Source: Cycas panzhihuaensis (Eukaryota; Cycadophyta). From it: DNA of 64,000 nt. This document shows, piece by piece, positions 46,261 through 58,639 of the stretch; the stretch's first letter is position 1; each line of letters begins with the position of its first letter. A model generated the notes under the pieces. The model made no database searches, was not told the origin of the DNA, and saw only the letters and a program-made list of their open reading frames with translations. A program made the translations under genes and the position numbers. Location of the stretch: positions 238,459,741 through 238,523,740 of the forward strand of contig CM041465.1 of the NCBI GenBank assembly GCA_023213395.1, written 5' to 3'.

Positions 46261-47800
46261 AGTATCAGGTCTGCTTCATCTGAGGTGATGCAGTGAAGAA
46301 GGAACCCATCGAAGGATCTTTTGTACAACACTTCGTCTATGAGGAAGTATTGTCTGGCGATGTCACGGATGTGTGATATAACTTTGTTGCTGGCTTTAGG
46401 GCGGTATTCCTGCTGAGTTAGATACCGCACAATGTTGCCATGCCACTCGCTATCGGCAAGCAGATGGAGAGAGGCACCCTTGATGGTCAGGATAGACTCA
46501 TCAGGGAGAGAGTCGTCAACATGAACGTCACAAGTACTGGGAATGGGGGCATTGACTAACTGCTCTGCCACTATCATTCCCTTCTTCGACTTCCTGTTAA
46601 TAATTTGAAGGTCAAACTCTTGAAGCAGGATAGCCCAATGGCCTTTCCTACTCGTCAAGTCTGAATGAGTAAGCAAATATTGCAACGGATCAGATTGGAT
46701 GATCACCTTGGTGGTATTACGGAGCAAGTAATGCCAGAACTTCTTAGTCACGTAGACTAAGGAGAGATATTCCTTCTTGGTGGAGGGATAATTAAGTTCA
46801 GCAACCATGAGGATGTGGCTGATAAAATAGATTGCTCTCTCAGTTCCTGAATCATCCTCCTGTGCAAGCATTGCACCCAAGGATTCATCGATTGCCGAGG
46901 TATACAAGATGAAGGGCCTATCGAAGTAAGGAGGTGCCAACGTAGGAGCGGAAGTGAGGGCTTCCTTTAATCCTTCAAAGGCTTATTGGGTCTTAATCGA
47001 CCAAACAAATGGGGCTCCTTTCTTCAATACGTTGGTAAGGGGTTTGGTGTTTATAGCAAAGTCTACCAAAAAATGCCTAAGGAAACTGAGCCTGCCTAGA
47101 AATGACTTGATTTGTCATTAGGTTCTAGGAGGCGGCATGTCAAGGATTGCCTTGACCTTATCTGCATCGATTTTGATCCCTTGCTTTGATATAAGGAAAC
47201 CTAGGAGTTTGCTTGAGGTTATCGCAAATACGTATTTAAGTGGGTTGACACTAACATGATACTTATAGCATCGGGTGAAGATGGCCCATAAGTCAGAGGG
47301 ATGATGGGCTCTAGTACGCGAGAGACCCATCATGTCATCCATGAAGACCTCCAACATGTTGTTGATGAGGTTGTGAAAAATGAAATGCATAGCCCTCTAA
47401 TATGTGGCTCCTACATTTTTAAGACTGAAGGGCATTGCTTTATAGGTGAAGGTACCCCATGGGGTGGTGAAGGCCATCTTGTGGTAGTCTTCAGGAGATA
47501 TCTAGATCTGGTTGTATCCAGAGAAGCTGTCCATCAAGGATATAACTTCGAATCTAGTGGTTTGATTGATTATTTGATCGATAAAGGGGAGTGGGAAGTT
47601 ATTTTTGGGACATGCATTGTTAATGTCGTGAAAATCAACACATATCTGGATGGTCTTATTCTTCTTGGCAACGGGGACGATGTTCGATACCCATTTAGGG
47701 TAATCGATGGAAGTGATGAGTCCTGCATCCAAGAGTTTCTCAACCTCCATCTTGAGAGTGGCTAAAAGTTAAGGATGGAGGGGACGCTGCTTCTAGTGCA
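46261..47800 (-). pseudogene. Reverse transcriptase and RNase H of element 2
   Basis: RT: LLDAGLITSIDYPKWVSNI, a catalytic Asp in ISLMDSFSGYNQI (about 47510) and VFMDDMMG (about 47330). RNase H: AIDESLGAMLAQEDD, YFISHIL and a Glu in STKKEYLSL (about 46590-46930), the last replacing SPAEKE of element 1. Stops or shifts occur near 47115 and 47400. It runs directly into the integrase zinc-binding region. Confidence 0.9.
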
Positions 47801-47804
47801 CAGG

Positions 47805-48860
47805 TCAGGCGCCAGGAATAGTTGTGAGGTTGTGGGTGATAATAGAGGGGTCAATTCCCTTCATGTCAGAGTACTCCCATGTGAAAACATCCCAGAATTC
47901 CTGGAATAAAAGGGAGTATTCCCTTACTTCATCAGGGGTACATTTTGCTCCTACCCTAATGACCTTGCCTGGGGCAAGGATTATGTCCTGAGTTACCCCC
48001 ATACATATGGCATTCCCCTCCTCAAAATGGAGGGGGGCAAGATCGACAGGAGGAGACGAAATGGAGGATGGGATTAGATTGGCTAATGTAGACCCAATCG
48101 CTAGGGCCTTCTAGTGGCCAAGCTTATGGTGACCAAAAGGTAAACTGGGTATGGACCCTGCTAAGTGCTCCAGTAAGGCCTCATCATTTTTGAAGTAATC
48201 CACCCCATGGATGACTTGACTTCGAATGAATGAGGTGTGGGATGGAATGGGAGCAATAGAACTAGGATGACCTGCAAGCTGCCCAACATCCCTAAGGGAC
48301 TCTAAGGGTGAGTCAAGGAGAGACCCCTCATAAGAAGCAGGAGGGAAACTCTCGATGCCATCATGTGTGGAAGGTGATGGAAGGGAAGAGCCAGGGGTCT
48401 GACTGTCAACACATGCAATGACATATGACATGAGAGAGTGATTGGGCTCTTCGACAAAAGGGATCCTAGGTTGAGACCTAAAACCAAAAGAATACCCCCC
48501 ACTAGCACGAAGGAAGGAAACTGGGTGAGGGAGGTCCTTATCCTCGCTATGGGACCCATCATTGCTAAACATGGTGAGGTACCCATAGCTTCCAATGTCA
48601 ATAGGGGCAAAACAAGTTAGGCTCGAAGAAGAAGATGTGGGATCTTCTTCATGGCTAGAAGGATCAGGAATACTGATGGAGCAATCTGAGGCGTGAGTAG
48701 AAGGGCCTTTACTTTCCTTTGTATGGCCATTGCTTACTTGAGTGGATGGTCTAGTTTATTTCGTGAGTGGTTACTCGCAGGAGACAACTCTCATTTATCT
48801 ATTATTTCCAAACTTGAGTTGCCCCCAATGGGTGGAACACATGGCTCCTATTTGGTCAAG
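47805..48860 (-). pseudogene. Protease-RT linker of element 2 pol
   Basis: Collinear with 4028-5056 of element 1. It includes FWDVFTWEYSDMKGIDPS before RT and an acidic, Ser-rich variable part. No separate domain is recognised. A frame break lies at about 48110. Confidence 0.7.
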
Positions 48861-49270
48861 CCATAGTCAACCTAGGAGGAGGTTGTAATCAACATCAACA
48901 TCAAGGACAACGATGTCAGCAAGGACGGTCTTATCCTTGAGGGTGAGAGGTATTGAGAGGGACCCCAAGGGAGTCTTCTCACTACCATTGTAACCTTGAC
49001 ATCACCATGGAATGGGCTCCAAGGTAGAAATGCCAAGCTCTTGCATGATGCGTAAGGGCATAGCATTCATGAAAGAACCATTATCCATGACAACCCTTCG
49101 CAAAGTACAATCAGGTGTGTCTATGGTAATGGTGAAAGGGAAGTTCCATTAGCATTCCCTTCCACTGGCTAGGGAAAGATCTTTAGGATCAAAGGAGATG
49201 ATAGGTTCATGACTTTGGGTGGTGCCCAAAGCGTGAACAGGCACGTTATTCAATCCTAAAGCTTCCAGGA
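48861..49270 (-). pseudogene. Aspartic protease of element 2
   Basis: The active-site strand reads MDNGSFMNAMP (about 49070-49100), keeping the catalytic Asp that element 1 has lost. Stops interrupt the domain on both sides. The neighbours, gag on one side and the RT linker on the other, fit. Confidence 0.75.
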
Positions 49271-49280
49271 GGAGCGTTTA

Positions 49281-51980
49281 TTACTCAGGACAACTCTTCA
49301 AGATATCCATGATGGACATCCCAGTGGCCACAATATGAAGCTCTTCAACTATGGAAAATGGCTTACCCCTCCCTGTGGGTTGGTTAATGGCTCTCCTAAA
49401 ATCGAAGCGACTAGGGCGGACGGGAATATTCTTAGGAAGCGAAGGTATTTTTAGAGGAACAACTTTCAGAGGAGGATCAAGGTGTGATGTAGATGTAGAG
49501 GCGCCAACTGCCTCTTTTGCGGTTTGAGACCAAATTAAGGCATAAAGGGAAGTGGCCTCAAGCATTTGAACTACCTTCTTTCCCTTGTCATAGGGTCATG
49601 AAGGTGAATGAGCATGGTGGTCAGGGGAACACGAGGAGGATGTTGAATCTCACATACCCTTCCCTCTACCATGCGAAGGGCGAGAATTAGAGGATCTACC
49701 CTGGTTTCGGTTGTTTCTTTACTGAGTATTACGATTGCACTCCCTATATTTGGGGAACAGATCCTTATAGACGGGTTGATCAAGATTGGGCCTCGAGGCC
49801 CGTCTGGGAGATAAATCATGTTGTGGGGCATCGTAAGGGTGTTGCACTCGACAATGCGACTTGTCATGGAAGCACTCCCTATGGATGGAGCACCACTTTT
49901 TCTCGAGCAAAGGATCGACTTTCCTTGCTTGAGAAGGTTGGGTACTACCCCATTTAGGGGGAGCGGCTTGAGAAGCCTGTTGGATTTGTTTGTTGGAAGT
50001 TGGCAATGAAGGGGCTTGGAGTTTAAGCTCCTTCACCATATGCTCGAATGAGCATATGGCATAAGTAAGGAGGTCTAAAGTCTTCTCAGTCGAGTGAGAA
50101 GTAGACCTGGTGGGTTGTGAAGGTTTAGTTTCCTTGGTTAAGGGAGGTACCTCACAGCGTTGTGAGGGCTTGAGAGGCCTCTTGAGTCTGGCTTGGATCT
50201 CAATAGCCTCTAACACTAAGCACTTTGCAATCGTGGAGTCGCATGTGGTCGCCCCTATTTTAAGGACTTCCACATGTACTTCGGGGTGAAGTGTGTTAAT
50301 GAAAAGATCCCTCTTCAACTCTTCCGGCAATGTGGCCTTAGTAGAGTGAAGAAGGTCATGGAATCATCTTATAAAATCACGATTCATTTTGTCGTGATCT
50401 AGTTTGAGCGATAAAAGGGATTTCATTCCACTTTCAAATAGATAGGCTACATCAAAGTAGTTGATGAATTCATCCACTAATTGTTGGAATGAAAAGATAG
50501 AGTGGGCAGGGAGGTGATATAACCACTTAAGGGCATCGCCCTATAAAGATCATGGAAATAGCTTCATCAATATGTGGTCATAAGCCTAGTAATCTATACA
50601 TGCCATAGAAAAACTACGCACATGTTCTGTTAGGTCTTGTGAGGAAGTTCCGTCAAATTTAGGAACTTCGGGAGGATCAGGCAGCAGATTAATTCTTAAT
50701 GCCTTAATAGATAGTGGCATTGATCTATAGTCCATGAAGGGATGTACACTTGCCTGGACTATAGGATCAACGAATGATGTAGTAGGTAGTGAACAAGGAA
50801 TGGATGGGGGTTACAAACCCATCCCTCCTTAAGGAAATGCCCCTTGCTAGAAGGGGGCTTGAGGATAAGCGCCTTGAAAGGGAGTTGGGTTCCCTTGCAA
50901 AGGTGCAATGAAAGGAGCTATGCTAGATGGTGAAAAAGGAGGGTGTGGAACCGGGTTTTGCCCATATGGGCCACCCGTAGGTGGTGCAATCCCATATGGA
51001 TGTAGCAGGTCTACCCCATAAGCTGGGAGGTGGTTCCCTTTACCCTACCCCCAAGGTTGAGAAGTGTACCCTAGGGGTATGTAAAAGGGAGGACCAATAG
51101 GTTAGTTTTGGGAATATGTGGGAGCGAGTCCCACATGACTAGTGGCTAAAGAGCTAGTAGAACCCATAGGCCTACTAGGAAACGTATACACCACATTAGG
51201 GGATGGCGCATTAGCTTGACTAGGAAAGGGTATGCTAACCCCCAACTGAGGGAAAGACATACCACGGGAGGGTCCTAAAGAATTAGGACCCCAGTGAGGA
51301 AAGGAAGGTGTAACATTTGCCCCCATGGTAGGTGTAGGAAAGGAGCGGGACAAATGCGTAGGAATGAAAGGGTTACTGGTAGTAGGATGGACAAGTGCAG
51401 ATGAAGACGGTGGCAAAGGAGCAGATAAAGAGGATGCCCCACCACGCAGGACATCTTCAAACCACCTGGGATGCGATTAAAGGCAAGCCACTCGAAAGCA
51501 CTCACTAATAGCTTCAATCACATCGGCAGGAGGGGTATCCACATGACCATAAGAGGTGGATAGGACCTCGAATGATGTGGACCCCTCACAACACTCCTCG
51601 TAAGAATCACCAAGTGAAGGGTGAACCTCAAGAGAAGACGGGTCTTCTACCACATGGGTAGAAGGATGGATGTTGATGGGGTGATGTTGGTCACTCGGGT
51701 AATAGATAAGATCATCACCCTCTTGGATGGATCTTGGAATAGACATAGGGAACTCATGAGTTCCCAAGGCGAAGGTATGATATGCCCAGTCAGAAGGATA
51801 GCCCTCCATTATCGGATTAGATTTTGACGATGGAAGTAGGTGATATAAAGGGTCTTCTAACAAAGGTGGCAAACCTCATAAATGACGTAAAAAATGTCAC
51901 ATATAATGCCTTTGCCAAAGTTGTTAGGAGAAGGAGGAGTGTGGAGCGCGTGTTAGGGGCTGCCCAACAGAAAGGGAAAA
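49281..51980 (-). pseudogene. gag of element 2
   Basis: Same domain order as element 1: acidic N-terminal part (51477-51872), Pro/Ser/Gly-rich linker (50800-51420), capsid-like core (about 50200-50760), degenerate zinc knuckle (WCSIHRECFHDKSHC, about 49850-49900), and a basic tail to the protease (49281-49570). Several stops and shifts, for example near 50330 and 51480. Confidence 0.87.
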
Positions 51981-52040
51981 TAAGGAAGATTACCGAAAAG
52001 CAATAGCACCAACAGGAAGAGAAGTGAGACTAGCTCCCTT

Positions 52041-52056
52041 ACTAGTGGATACCCAG
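52041..52056 (-). other. Probable primer-binding site of element 2
   Basis: Minus strand TGGGTATCCACTAGTA, about 12 bases from the LTR end. Aligned with TGGGGGCGCCGATGAG (element 1) and TGGGGACTTGCCAGTA (element 0), it keeps TGGG and the following GGGAGCTAG. No tRNA can be assigned. Confidence 0.4.
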
Positions 52057-52068
52057 TATGGTTGCTAG

Positions 52069-54679
52069 TGGAATCACATCTACGGGATGGTCTTCTATGC
52101 TTGGAGAGGTGTAACAGACTAAGGTGTGGTTGGCTATAAATAGGACCTTATCAACAGAAGGAACACGATGCAGGGCATCTGTGCGCTGGAGCACAGATTC
52201 AAGACCCACAGATGGTGCTCAATTGCCTTAGGGCAATCTTCAGAAAAGGACGTAAGGCAAGGCCATGGGTTGTCCCAAAAGAAGAGGCCCTCCTATCCCT
52301 TGGATGGATGGGAAGAGGAAGAGGGACTCTACGAAGTTGCATCTTCTCACGGGAGAGGGGAGGCAACGTGTAAGCGAGTGTGTGTGAGATACGATGTCCT
52401 ACGTATAGGCTAGATGGGGGGTGAGGAATGTGTGGCTCACACCCAAAACCTATCTACATGTAGTATAAACAACTATAAAAGGGATTCATAAATTCAAGAA
52501 TGAGTTCTTTCCCTTTTCTTTTCCTATGTGCTTTTAGCATGCGACATGTGCATAAAAGAAACACTGCAGAAAAGGACACAAGGGGATGAGGAATACCTGG
52601 AAAAGGTAGCATGGTTGGGATGTTGCAACCTTCTGCTCTTTATGTACTTACCCACTCAAACTTGCCACATGGGTGAGAGGCTAGCCGACGATGGTTGTCG
52701 TGAACGGGTGAGGGGATACCTTACCTTCTCTAATCATGTGAAAGTAAAGCAACACAAAGAGTAGCAAAGGAAAATAAAAGTACTACCAACTAGAGACTAA
52801 CCTATCAAGAAGTTTGCCTCCTTCACACTTCCATTGCCGCAAACCTTCCAAGCACAAAACAAAAGTTTCTCCCTCCCAGAAGAGGGGGCTGTCAAATATA
52901 CATAATATATATATATATATGAATATAAGATGTAGATAATAAATCAAGCTAAAGAAATATTGTACTCTACTCCAAAAACTCCAAGCAAGATTCAAACCAA
53001 AGCATCACCAAATAGTAACTAAGATGAAGAAGTTGGCCTCGATATGGCTAACTCACCCACAAGTACCTCCATGTAGCCTCAAAAAGGGGGGAAAATAGAG
53101 TGTAATGGCTATATGGGACAACAAACAAAGGAGGAAATAAAACAACAAAATGATGTGCAAATGAACCCAATAGACGAAGTGCTATGGGCAACAAATTGTC
53201 AGGTTAGGATAAGTTAAGGATCACAAACCAATTGGGATAGGTTTGGGGGCTTATGTAGTGCCCAAAACCTATAAGTGTAGGTCTGAAACCAGTGTGGCAA
53301 GGGCTACCAATGCTGTTTCAGATCTAGAAATAAACTCTCAATATCCTTGGCCCAGCTCTAAGGGAGGCATGAAGTGAAAGAGGAAGGAAGGGAAGGGTAA
53401 GACCCTTGGGGAGAAGGCCAACAAAGGGACTGATCCCACCTTCTCCCTTCACCCATCCTTATACAACCCTCTTACACAGCCACCTTGGAGTGAACTTGTA
53501 GGAAAAGAGAGGAGAAGCATTGTAAAATGAGGAGCAATAGGCAAGCTCCTATGGAATGCAAAGATAGGAGCAAGGAAATAACCCAACACTACTCATAAAA
53601 GAAAGAAAAAAGATAAGAAACTTAAAGGACTATGGAAGGGGTACCTTGCAGCAGAAGGAAGGAACTCTATTCTTCCTAAAATTAGGAGGAAAAGCCTGTG
53701 CCAAACAAGCTTTTCAAGCTTGGGCTGGAGAGGGGGCAAACATGGATGCAAATCTGAGATCTTGGATCCTAGTTGTTGAGATGATGTAAGTATTCTTCCT
53801 CCATGATGTAGACCTACAAAAAGAGAGCCTGAAGCTATTGGAGCAAGGTCTGAGATGCAACAGGTATCCTGTGGAAGGAGAACCAGAGCCAAAGAACAGA
53901 TCTTGTAAAAGTTGGAGAGTGAGAGCTGGAGTAAAGCAAAAAAAAAATGAATCAAGAAGAGAGACAAATGGCTTTCTTTTTGGGTTTTATATTCTCCCTA
54001 ACCCTAAATGAGCATTTAGGGTTATGGAGGGGATGAGTATGAGAGGATGCCATATGGCAGTTCTATGAAAAGAGCGGGAATTACTATAGCTATTTAAAAA
54101 AATAAAGTTAAATAGTCGCACCGCGGCAAACCTCACGGTACTGTGGCAAACTTCGCAGTACCACTAAGTTTGCAGTGGTGTGGGACCGAAACTCAAAATT
54201 AAGGCAGAAACAGGGCCTAGAATCAAATAGCGAGGTGTGCAAAGGCTGGGCAGACTAGAAGCTTATACCCAGGTGGTTGACAAGTGGCCAAAAGAGAAAA
54301 ATAAGTCTCTGGGGGGGTCCTATCACGCTTGGAATGGGATTTAAAGTAGGGACAAGATTGTCGCTGTGAATGGATCGCGACCAACGATGATGTTTGAGGA
54401 GCTGTGGAGGTGTTGTGGATAGCTGAGTGCCATATGGGGTGTATGACTCATTAAGGAGTGCCCCACGTTGGGTTTTCATAGGCTGAATAATATGTGGCAG
54501 GCACAAGCAATGTGATCAGGCAAGAAAGCGATGTGATCACACAAATGATAGGCAAGCATGCATCAAACAATACCCTAAGCCACTTCAACCAAGCAAAAGT
54601 GAGGATGAAAGTGAGAAGTATATACTTGAGCTTACCTGGGTCAACTCATCCCAAATCCATTCCTGGTAGTCGGGAAACA
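52069..54679 (-). repeat. 5' LTR of element 2
   Basis: 2611 bases, collinear throughout with 38081-40700. Minus-strand TATAAAAC at 53984-53991, with AACCCTAA just upstream at 54000-54008. TA tract at 52904-52920. GGTACC-type repeats at 54117-54180. No gene. Confidence 0.93.
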
Positions 54680-55240
54680 TATAGTAAATCTATTTTCCCT
54701 AATTTTCCCTTATAAGAATCTCATTTTTTATAGTTTGCTCTTAGCCATTTTTAGCCATATAACCCTATATCTATGCTTGGAATAGTTTTATGTTAATTTT
54801 GGGCTATATTTTCTTAGCATAAGGAGGAAATACCTCCTCTTCACGACCTTTCTCATCCTCTTATACCAAATCCTCTAGATTTTGGAGATAAGGAAGTGAA
54901 ACTAAGCCAAAGGAGCTTATGAAAAGGTTCATAGTCTAGATTTTTGACTTCTAAAGTTACCTCTCACTTAGGTAATCTCCCTCATAATTCTTTGAGGCAT
55001 ATTTCCTTGCACTCTACCACTAGCTTTAGGGTTTTGGTTTTTCATGAGGTTTACACACATATATATCCACTTTATATTTGCTTATAAACCCCATCTTAGT
55101 GAGCTACCTATGGCTTATAGGGATAGATCACCATTTGGAGGAGTTAGCCATTTTGAGGCAACATCTACCCTTTTCTCTTTTTCTCATATCTTGGAATACT
55201 AACATTATTTATTAATGAGATATGTGTGTGTGTGTGTGTG
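54680..55240 (+). repeat. LTR of element Z, right part
   Basis: Continuation of the plus-strand LTR left of element 2. Text at 55135-55165 matches the reverse complement of LTR 2. It ends in a (TG)n tract (55222-55240), the position where other LTRs of the family carry their TA tract, and is joined there to Y LTR sequence. Confidence 0.5.
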
Positions 55241-55527
55241 AAATTAAGAATAAAACACAAAAATAATAAGTTTTAAAAGAAACATTAGATTAAATTGATC
55301 ATGAAAGAAATTTTAATGCCATAGTCTTAGTTATTAGTAGGTGATAGTAAAATAGAGATCACATCATCATTTATCATGCATCATAAAGTAAAAATCCATA
55401 TGTTAATTTATCAAAACATGGCCTAACTAGTCATAAATAAGCTTATCATTTATTCTTCTCATGAAACCATATAAGAAACACATTAAAAGTTATAAATATA
55501 AACAAGAGGCCAAGTTTTGGTGAAATA
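55241..55527 (-). repeat. End of the 5' LTR of element Y
   Basis: Matches 30358-30635 along its whole length (both end ...CCAAGTTTTGGT plus an A-rich end). Its right edge (TGAAATA) abuts element E coding sequence at 55528. The remaining 2 kb of this LTR is absent. Confidence 0.7.
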
Positions 55528-55532
55528 ACTAT

Positions 55533-56580
55533 ATCACGCAATGCATTGGGATAGTGATATAGAGAAGGGAGAATGTGTAAGGGACCTAGTAGTAGAGTCA
55601 AGCAAGGATGATATCAAGGGAGGGTCAACTATTGGTCTAGAGTTAGATGCAACATTAGTAGCTACAAGAGAGGTGGTTATAGTTATAACAGGGGCAGAGA
55701 TCCTAGGAGTAGAGGTGGTAGCAACTGGAGAGGCAGCAACTACTTTAGTAGGTGAGTCCTTCTCTTTTTAACTACACCTTTGATTTATAATTATTTGATT
55801 AAGAGATTCATGATGTTATTATTTATCATTATAGAAATTTTATTCATACACTCCAAATTAATGCATGGGTTTACATGGCTAGTAAGTGGAGCTATTACTA
55901 GGGAGCTAATTGGTAGAGCCATAGAAGAGCTATTCCCATGGGTATATGAGGAGGGTTAGCCTCCTATTATAGATAATGAGGAGTTAGGCTCGACATGGCC
56001 TTACATTGCCACATTTACCCCCATCATCTATGTCCATGACATATGGGTTGTAAAAGCCCAAGAGAGGCAGATGAGGGAGGACCACTTATAGATAGAGATA
56101 GACCAACTCTAGGTAGAGAGGGACTAGTTACAAGCTCAAGTACAAGAGCTAGAGACCTAGGTAGGGGAGAGAGAGGTCCAGGGATCTCCAAGGATCAAGG
56201 TAAGGATTGCAGTCCTAAAGACTTAACAAGCAAGGGAGAGAGAGGTCTAGGGACCGTCAAGGTCAAGGTGAGGATCATAGTCTTAGAGACTCAGCTAGAA
56301 AAGGCCCAAAGGTTCCTATCTAAGGTACTAGAGGATCGAGATTGACTTTAGGAGATATATGGTTGACTAACTAAGGTATTAAGAGAGTGGGACCAACTAC
56401 ATACATGCTATGACTGATTGGTAGATTAGATGGCAGTTAGGTCCTTATGCATACACACTATGATGCCTTCCCATAGGAGGCTGAGGGATGAGGAAAGCAA
56501 GGCTGAGACCTCATGGTGACCTAGGAGGAGCCTTAGAGGAGCTTGGTCCTTAAGTGAGATAACAAGGTATCCCAAGGGAG
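55533..56580 (+). pseudogene. Antisense PMD-type gene of element E, back part
   Basis: It begins at a MHWDSD motif equivalent to MRWDSD of element 2 (about 43515), continues through an acidic linker rich in Val/Glu/Thr, has an intron at 55752-55882 (GTGAGT donor, AG acceptor), and then an exon with the family's ELIGRAIEELFPW-like start and a charged helical tail. It joins the front part at 28292 in frame. Confidence 0.72.
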
Positions 56581-57459
56581 ATACTCCATGACCACAGCAT
56601 ATCACGTAGGGCAGATTGCATGATGTTTGTATTTTGATTGGAGGAAAGCTTTAGACCTCTAGGTGGTTTTATACCATATATGTAGATGATTGTACACCCC
56701 CTGCAAGGATTCTGACTTCCTAGGGTATATTATACCCACACATTTATACTATTATTTGATGATTATATGTATATAGATAGAGGACCAAATTGGTGCCTCC
56801 CATTTTGGTATGAGTTGTTGATTTATTTAGTTGTCATCGATGTATGAATACACAAATGCATGATGTAGGTGATGTAGATATATGGATTTTTGTTAGATTG
56901 TATTGCTTACATATGTCTTTTATGGCTCAGAGCCCACATAAGGCACATATAGTCATCAAATAGGTTAGGTAATCTCATACTACACTTGGGTGAGAGGATC
57001 ACATACCTTTCAAAAGCAAAGTAGTAATCTAAGTAAAGGCAAAGACTAAATCGGCATAGATACCCTAAGAGTTCTACCTAAAATAGGTCCTTTTTAATAA
57101 CTTTCTTCTCTTTTAGGTGGTAGCTTGAAGTTAGAGGTGGGTAAAGCTACCTCCCATAGGGCTTGATCTAGCTCATGACCCTAGATTGACAAAGATAATA
57201 AACATGAGTGTGAGAATGTTTCCTTATGGTGATACACCCACCACTACTCATGAACTAAGGAAGGGAATCTACTTGTTGAAGGAAGATACACTGCCTTTGG
57301 AAAGGGACATGGCTCTCTTGGCAACAAGTGAGGTCAATATAAAGTTTAAATACATGTCATGCCCATAGTAAGGGTACTCGATATTGCAATCAAATAATAG
57401 TTTAGGCTCATTTTAGAGTGAAGAGGGTTGGTTCCCTTTCTACTTAGAAGGAGAAAGCA
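56581..57459. other. Spacer between the convergent antisense gene and pol of element E
   Basis: Collinear with 746-1440 of element 1. The conserved block is recognisable at 56640-56730. A coding-like stretch at 57186-57368 (plus) has no support and is probably chance. Confidence 0.5.
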
Positions 57460-58500
57460 TCAACCATAGAACTTCTTTAGAAATTTTCCATTTATAGCTT
57501 TGTCAAACTCAAGGCCCTCTAATGTGGCTATTCTATATGCATCATTATCAAGGTTCTCAAGGACGATAAAAGGGCCTACCCATTTTGGGTTAAATTTAGG
57601 TAAGTGGTTATAAAGATACTCTAATTTAAGGACTTAGTCCTTGGGATGTAAGGGGCAATGATGTAGGTGCTTATCATATATTCTTTATACCCTAGCCTTG
57701 GATGCTAGGTTGGCTTGATATGAAACCAAGCATTTATCATCCAAAGCTTTGAGGTTGAGGAGGCAGGCCTAGTAGCACCACTCCTCATCGATAAACTATT
57801 TAAGGGATACCCTCAAAGAAGGGATCTCAACTTCCAAGGGCAAGGGATCTCAACTTCCAAGGGCAAGGGATCTCAACTTCCAAGGGCAACACTGCCTCTA
57901 TTTCATAAACCAGGGAGAAGGGTATCATCCCCATGGTAGTGCTGAACAAAGTTTGATAGGACCATAAAGCCGAGTGGAGCTAGATGTTCCAATCTTTTTG
58001 GGATTGAGAAAAATTTTTCTTTAAAATATTGATTATGGTTTTATTGAAAGATTCAATTTGGTTGTTGGCCTAAGGGTAATAAGTAGGTGAAGTCTTATGA
58101 GAGATCTTAAATTTCTCATAAAGGTCATCCATCTCTTTATTATAGAATAGAGTCCTATTATCTGTGATAAGGATGTGTAAAACCCTAAATCAATAGACGA
58201 CACATTAATACGTGAAAGTGGTAAGTGTCTTAATGGTTGTAGAAGACAAAGGAATGGCCTTAGTCCATTTGGTGAAGTACTCTAAGATAAGTTTATGCCG
58301 AGCCAAGGAGGGTGGAGTAATGGCTCTAATCAAATCTAATCCCTAATGGGAAAAAGGCTATGGGGATATGACAACATGCAATACCTCAAAAGGATGGTGG
58401 ATAACATTGGTATACTCTTGGTAGAGTTGACAATATTACACATAAGCATGGGTATCCTTGAACAAAGTTAGCTAATAGTACCCTATGCAAAGGATTCTTT
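57460..58500 (-). pseudogene. Integrase of element E
   Basis: C-terminal end KFLKKFYG and stop at 57460-57462. Core with EYFTKWTKA (about 58270), a TDN motif and a Glu in NQIESFNK (about 58060). A tandem triplication of 23 bases at 57819-57887 lies in the part corresponding to VEIPSLRVSLRG of element 2. Many stops. Confidence 0.82.
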
Positions 58501-58639
58501 AGGCTATTAATTGGCCTCTAAAATGGCCTCCACAAATGTTGTTATGCCATTCATGGAGAATCTAGTTGGTCTCCTTAGGGTTGCTGCAATAAAGGAGAAT
58601 GCCATCAAATAACCACTTGTATAATATATCCTACATGAG

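Larger units (their letters stand above)
38081..54679 (-). mobile_element. Element 2: complete Tat/Ogre-like LTR retrotransposon (about 16.6 kb)
   Basis: The only copy with both LTRs in the window. Minus-strand order: 5' LTR (52069-54679), primer-binding site, gag, protease, RT, RNase H, integrase (to 45202), convergent antisense gene (plus, 42640-44530), aRNH (41210-41482), PPT (40701-40715), 3' LTR (38081-40700). The flanks at 38076-38080 (CATTG) and 54680-54684 (TATAG) match at only three of five bases, so a target duplication is not convincing. A hand comparison of about 262 LTR bases (38390 against 52378) shows about 18 differences, near 7%, mostly transitions. Confidence 0.93.

Noticed and set aside
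52528-52764. Open frames inside LTRs (for example 8504-8836, 9051-9332, 39337-39609, 52528-52764)
   Set aside because: They are not conserved in frame between the two LTRs of element 2 or among LTRs 0, 1 and 2, and have no recognisable domain.
38076-54684. Perfect target site duplication around element 2
   Set aside because: The flanking 5-mers CATTG and TATAG agree at only three positions, so I do not claim one.
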